This document shows, piece after piece, positions 62,036-64,000 of a DNA stretch of 64,000 nt (position 1 is the stretch's first letter; the number at the start of each line of letters is the position of its first letter). A program made the translations under genes and the position numbers. The DNA is from Numida meleagris (lineage: Eukaryota; Chordata; Aves; Galliformes; Numididae): positions 19,400,594-19,464,593 of the forward strand of contig NC_034409.1 in the NCBI RefSeq assembly GCF_002078875.1. The letters are read 5' to 3'. Below the pieces are notes generated by a model. The model was not told the DNA's origin. It did no database searches and saw only the letters and a list, made by a program, of their open reading frames with translations.

Positions 62036-63940
62036 AGACTACATTGCTAAGCAGACTTCATATTGGCCAGGAAAGAGAATCTAGCTCATGGTATCTCATC
62101 TCATTAGCTCCAGACATTTTAAGCTACATGCAGATTACCTGTTCTCCTATATCATTTCAGATGATTCATGTATTCTAGAATATATTATTGGTTCAAGTAA
62201 CCTATGTTTAAGATATGTCATGTTTCCACTTTCCTTTATCCTTCTGCAAAAGGAAGTGACTAATCCCAAATTTTACCTCTAGGTAGCTTTAGAATAATTT
62301 TGAAAATCTTTTGATTGACTGTTAAGTCAAAAGGTTAAACTTCTTAACACTGTTAAAGTGCTAAGAACACTTTAAATTAGTACAGGGAGAATCTAAGCAT
62401 ATATAGATTTCCCAAAACACTTTAAAATCAGGATATCACACACCTTTTACCATATCTTTTTAATGTATTTTCCTGATTTTCCCATCAGAGAATTTCCCAA
62501 GCAGTTTTTTGCCAAGACTTTAAAATAAACCAAGTTTTTACAAAGGCCGCAGTCTAAATTAAACGGCTACGGGCTATTTTCTTAGAATATTTGTTGGCTA
62601 TTTATTTTAAAGTGAAAACAAAAAAGAAACGGGAAGGGTGGAAAGAGTGAGACAGAGAAACAGATGACTGTTTTTCCTTTTAATTGTATAGGTGAGATCA
62701 TATACAATCCAAAGCTTTCACTGGTAGTTCTCTGATTTTCATTGTTTGACTATACAGTTTGAATAACTATTTGTCAGGTTAAACAGAAGAAATGTCAACA
62801 TTTCCTTTCGTATATGGGTATTCCACATAGTGAATAGCCAGTACAGACTTGGATTTTGGCTACCACAGGGGACTAGGGCTGATAAGAGGGGAGAAAACCC
62901 TGGGAAGTAAATGGTATTGACTTTTCTCAAGAGCTAACTTTGACCCAGTGACCATACTTCAGTGTTCAGTTTACTGAGGGAAAAAAAGACCTTCCTGTTC
63001 TATTTTGTTTGTGGAGTGAATGCAGAGGAATGTTGTTTTATTCACTTTTTTCCCTTCTTCAGTACTCAATAAAAAATCTAGGAACGAGCACAACATGATC
63101 AGAATCCATACTGGATTGAAAACATATGGAAGAATGTTTTTCCCAGGTTTACAAATTAAATTCTATTAATCTTTTTTCAGATCTCATAGTTTAAATGCTT
63201 TGAAACCATTAGTACTGTTGTTATTAATTATAGGACAGCTCCATGGTATTTTCAGCAGTAGTTATGGTAAAAATTATAAAGGTAACGAGAGCTGTTGTCC
63301 AGCACAGTTACAGATCCACTAGGAGAAAATTCAGAACCGGATCAAAAAAGTGTTTGGGAACTTAACTCTTAATGAATTAGGTGACAGATAAGTGGAAAAT
63401 AGCATTGTGGATCACATGCTATCAGGATATCACTAAATCACTTATTCTGCAAAATTAATCATATCCACTTGAGGTTCATATTTTCACCTGGAGCTCCTGT
63501 TAGAAGTGAGAATAAAATGAAACACTGACATTTCTGAGTATTTCTAAATGTTCCCCTGCTGTTAGCCTGGCAGTTTTACAAAAAACAAGTGGTTTTCATT
63601 CCTTTTATCCATGTTGGATCAACTTTGGGAATGGACAGAAAAATGCGTGCCAGTATTCTAGTCTTATGGTAATGAGGTCAAATTTAAAGACAGCAAAATA
63701 GCAGTGCAGGGAGACAATATAGGAAAAGAAATATGGGCTTCTAGAGATTTAATAAGGACTGTTTTTATTCTTTGCTTTCAGCCTGCCAAAGGAATGAAGT
63801 TTTGTGGCAAAACTGCCAAACCTCATGATATTTACAGTCCTTTCTGAAAGATCGTACACTGCAGTTGCTTGAATTTAACAGTCTATAATTTCAAAATAAA
63901 AATAGTCTGCTTCTTGCCCTCAGATGTAAATAAGAAAAAA
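62036..63940. other. Unique AT-rich DNA
   Basis: No gene or transposon was recognised. A short block at about 62520-62640 carries several CpG and forkhead-like TAAATAAAC/AAAATAAACC motifs in otherwise CpG-poor DNA. Confidence 0.55.
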
Positions 63941-64000
63941 GAGAAGGAAGAAGAAAAAAAAAGAGAGAAGGAAGAAGAAAAAAAAAGAGAGAAGGAAGGA
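63941..64000. repeat. 24-bp purine minisatellite, cut by window end
   Basis: The unit gagaaggaagaagaaaaaaa... begins at 63941, 63965 and 63989, an exact 24-base period. It consists only of A and G on the + strand. The array runs off the window, so its length is unknown. Confidence 0.92.

Overview
The window reads as vertebrate, almost certainly avian, non-coding nuclear DNA. It is AT-rich and CpG-poor, full of homopolymer runs, and interrupted by GC-richer copies of the CR1 LINE. CR1 is recognised by its ORF2 reverse-transcriptase (RT) C-terminus and by the 3' tail built from ATTCTATG-type octamers. A mariner-type DNA transposon remnant and two LTRs of endogenous-retrovirus type complete the mobile fraction. 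A galliform-like bird fits best, because the mariner copy resembles the chicken 'Galluhop' type as I remember it. I cannot fix the species.

Layout: 1-3739 unique; CR1 + (3740-4104); CR1 + (6158-6537); short CR1 - tail (10692-10775); patchwork CR1 + (11797-12997); long unique stretch with a hairpin and a doubtful CR1 tail near 15.36 kb; ERV-type LTR with an internal 24-bp minisatellite (about 19690-20259); CR1 + (21405-22108); CR1 - (24587-25127); CR1 + (26062-26613); long unique stretch with one weak exon candidate (28346-28429, - strand); CR1 + (33698-34184); CR1 - without its 3' tail (39638-40062); solo LTR with a perfect 5-bp target-site duplication (44373-44902); nested CR1 cluster (45588-46855); CR1 - (48718-49215); mariner remnant (about 55726-56306); the longest CR1 - (60401-62035); and a 24-bp purine minisatellite at the right edge (63941-64000).

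I find no host protein-coding gene, rRNA, tRNA, CRISPR array or bacterial-type operon that I can support. Open frames outside the repeats are 60-130 codons, sit in AT-rich DNA and lack recognisable domains, so I treat them as chance. The window is therefore an intergenic desert or part of a very large intron. The interest lies in insertion history (a CR1 inside a CR1, a solo LTR, a minisatellite inside an LTR) and in a few unique stretches with regulatory-looking motifs. I see no convincing new biological system. Repeat boundaries come from reading against remembered family consensus and are good to about 10-30 bases unless stated otherwise.
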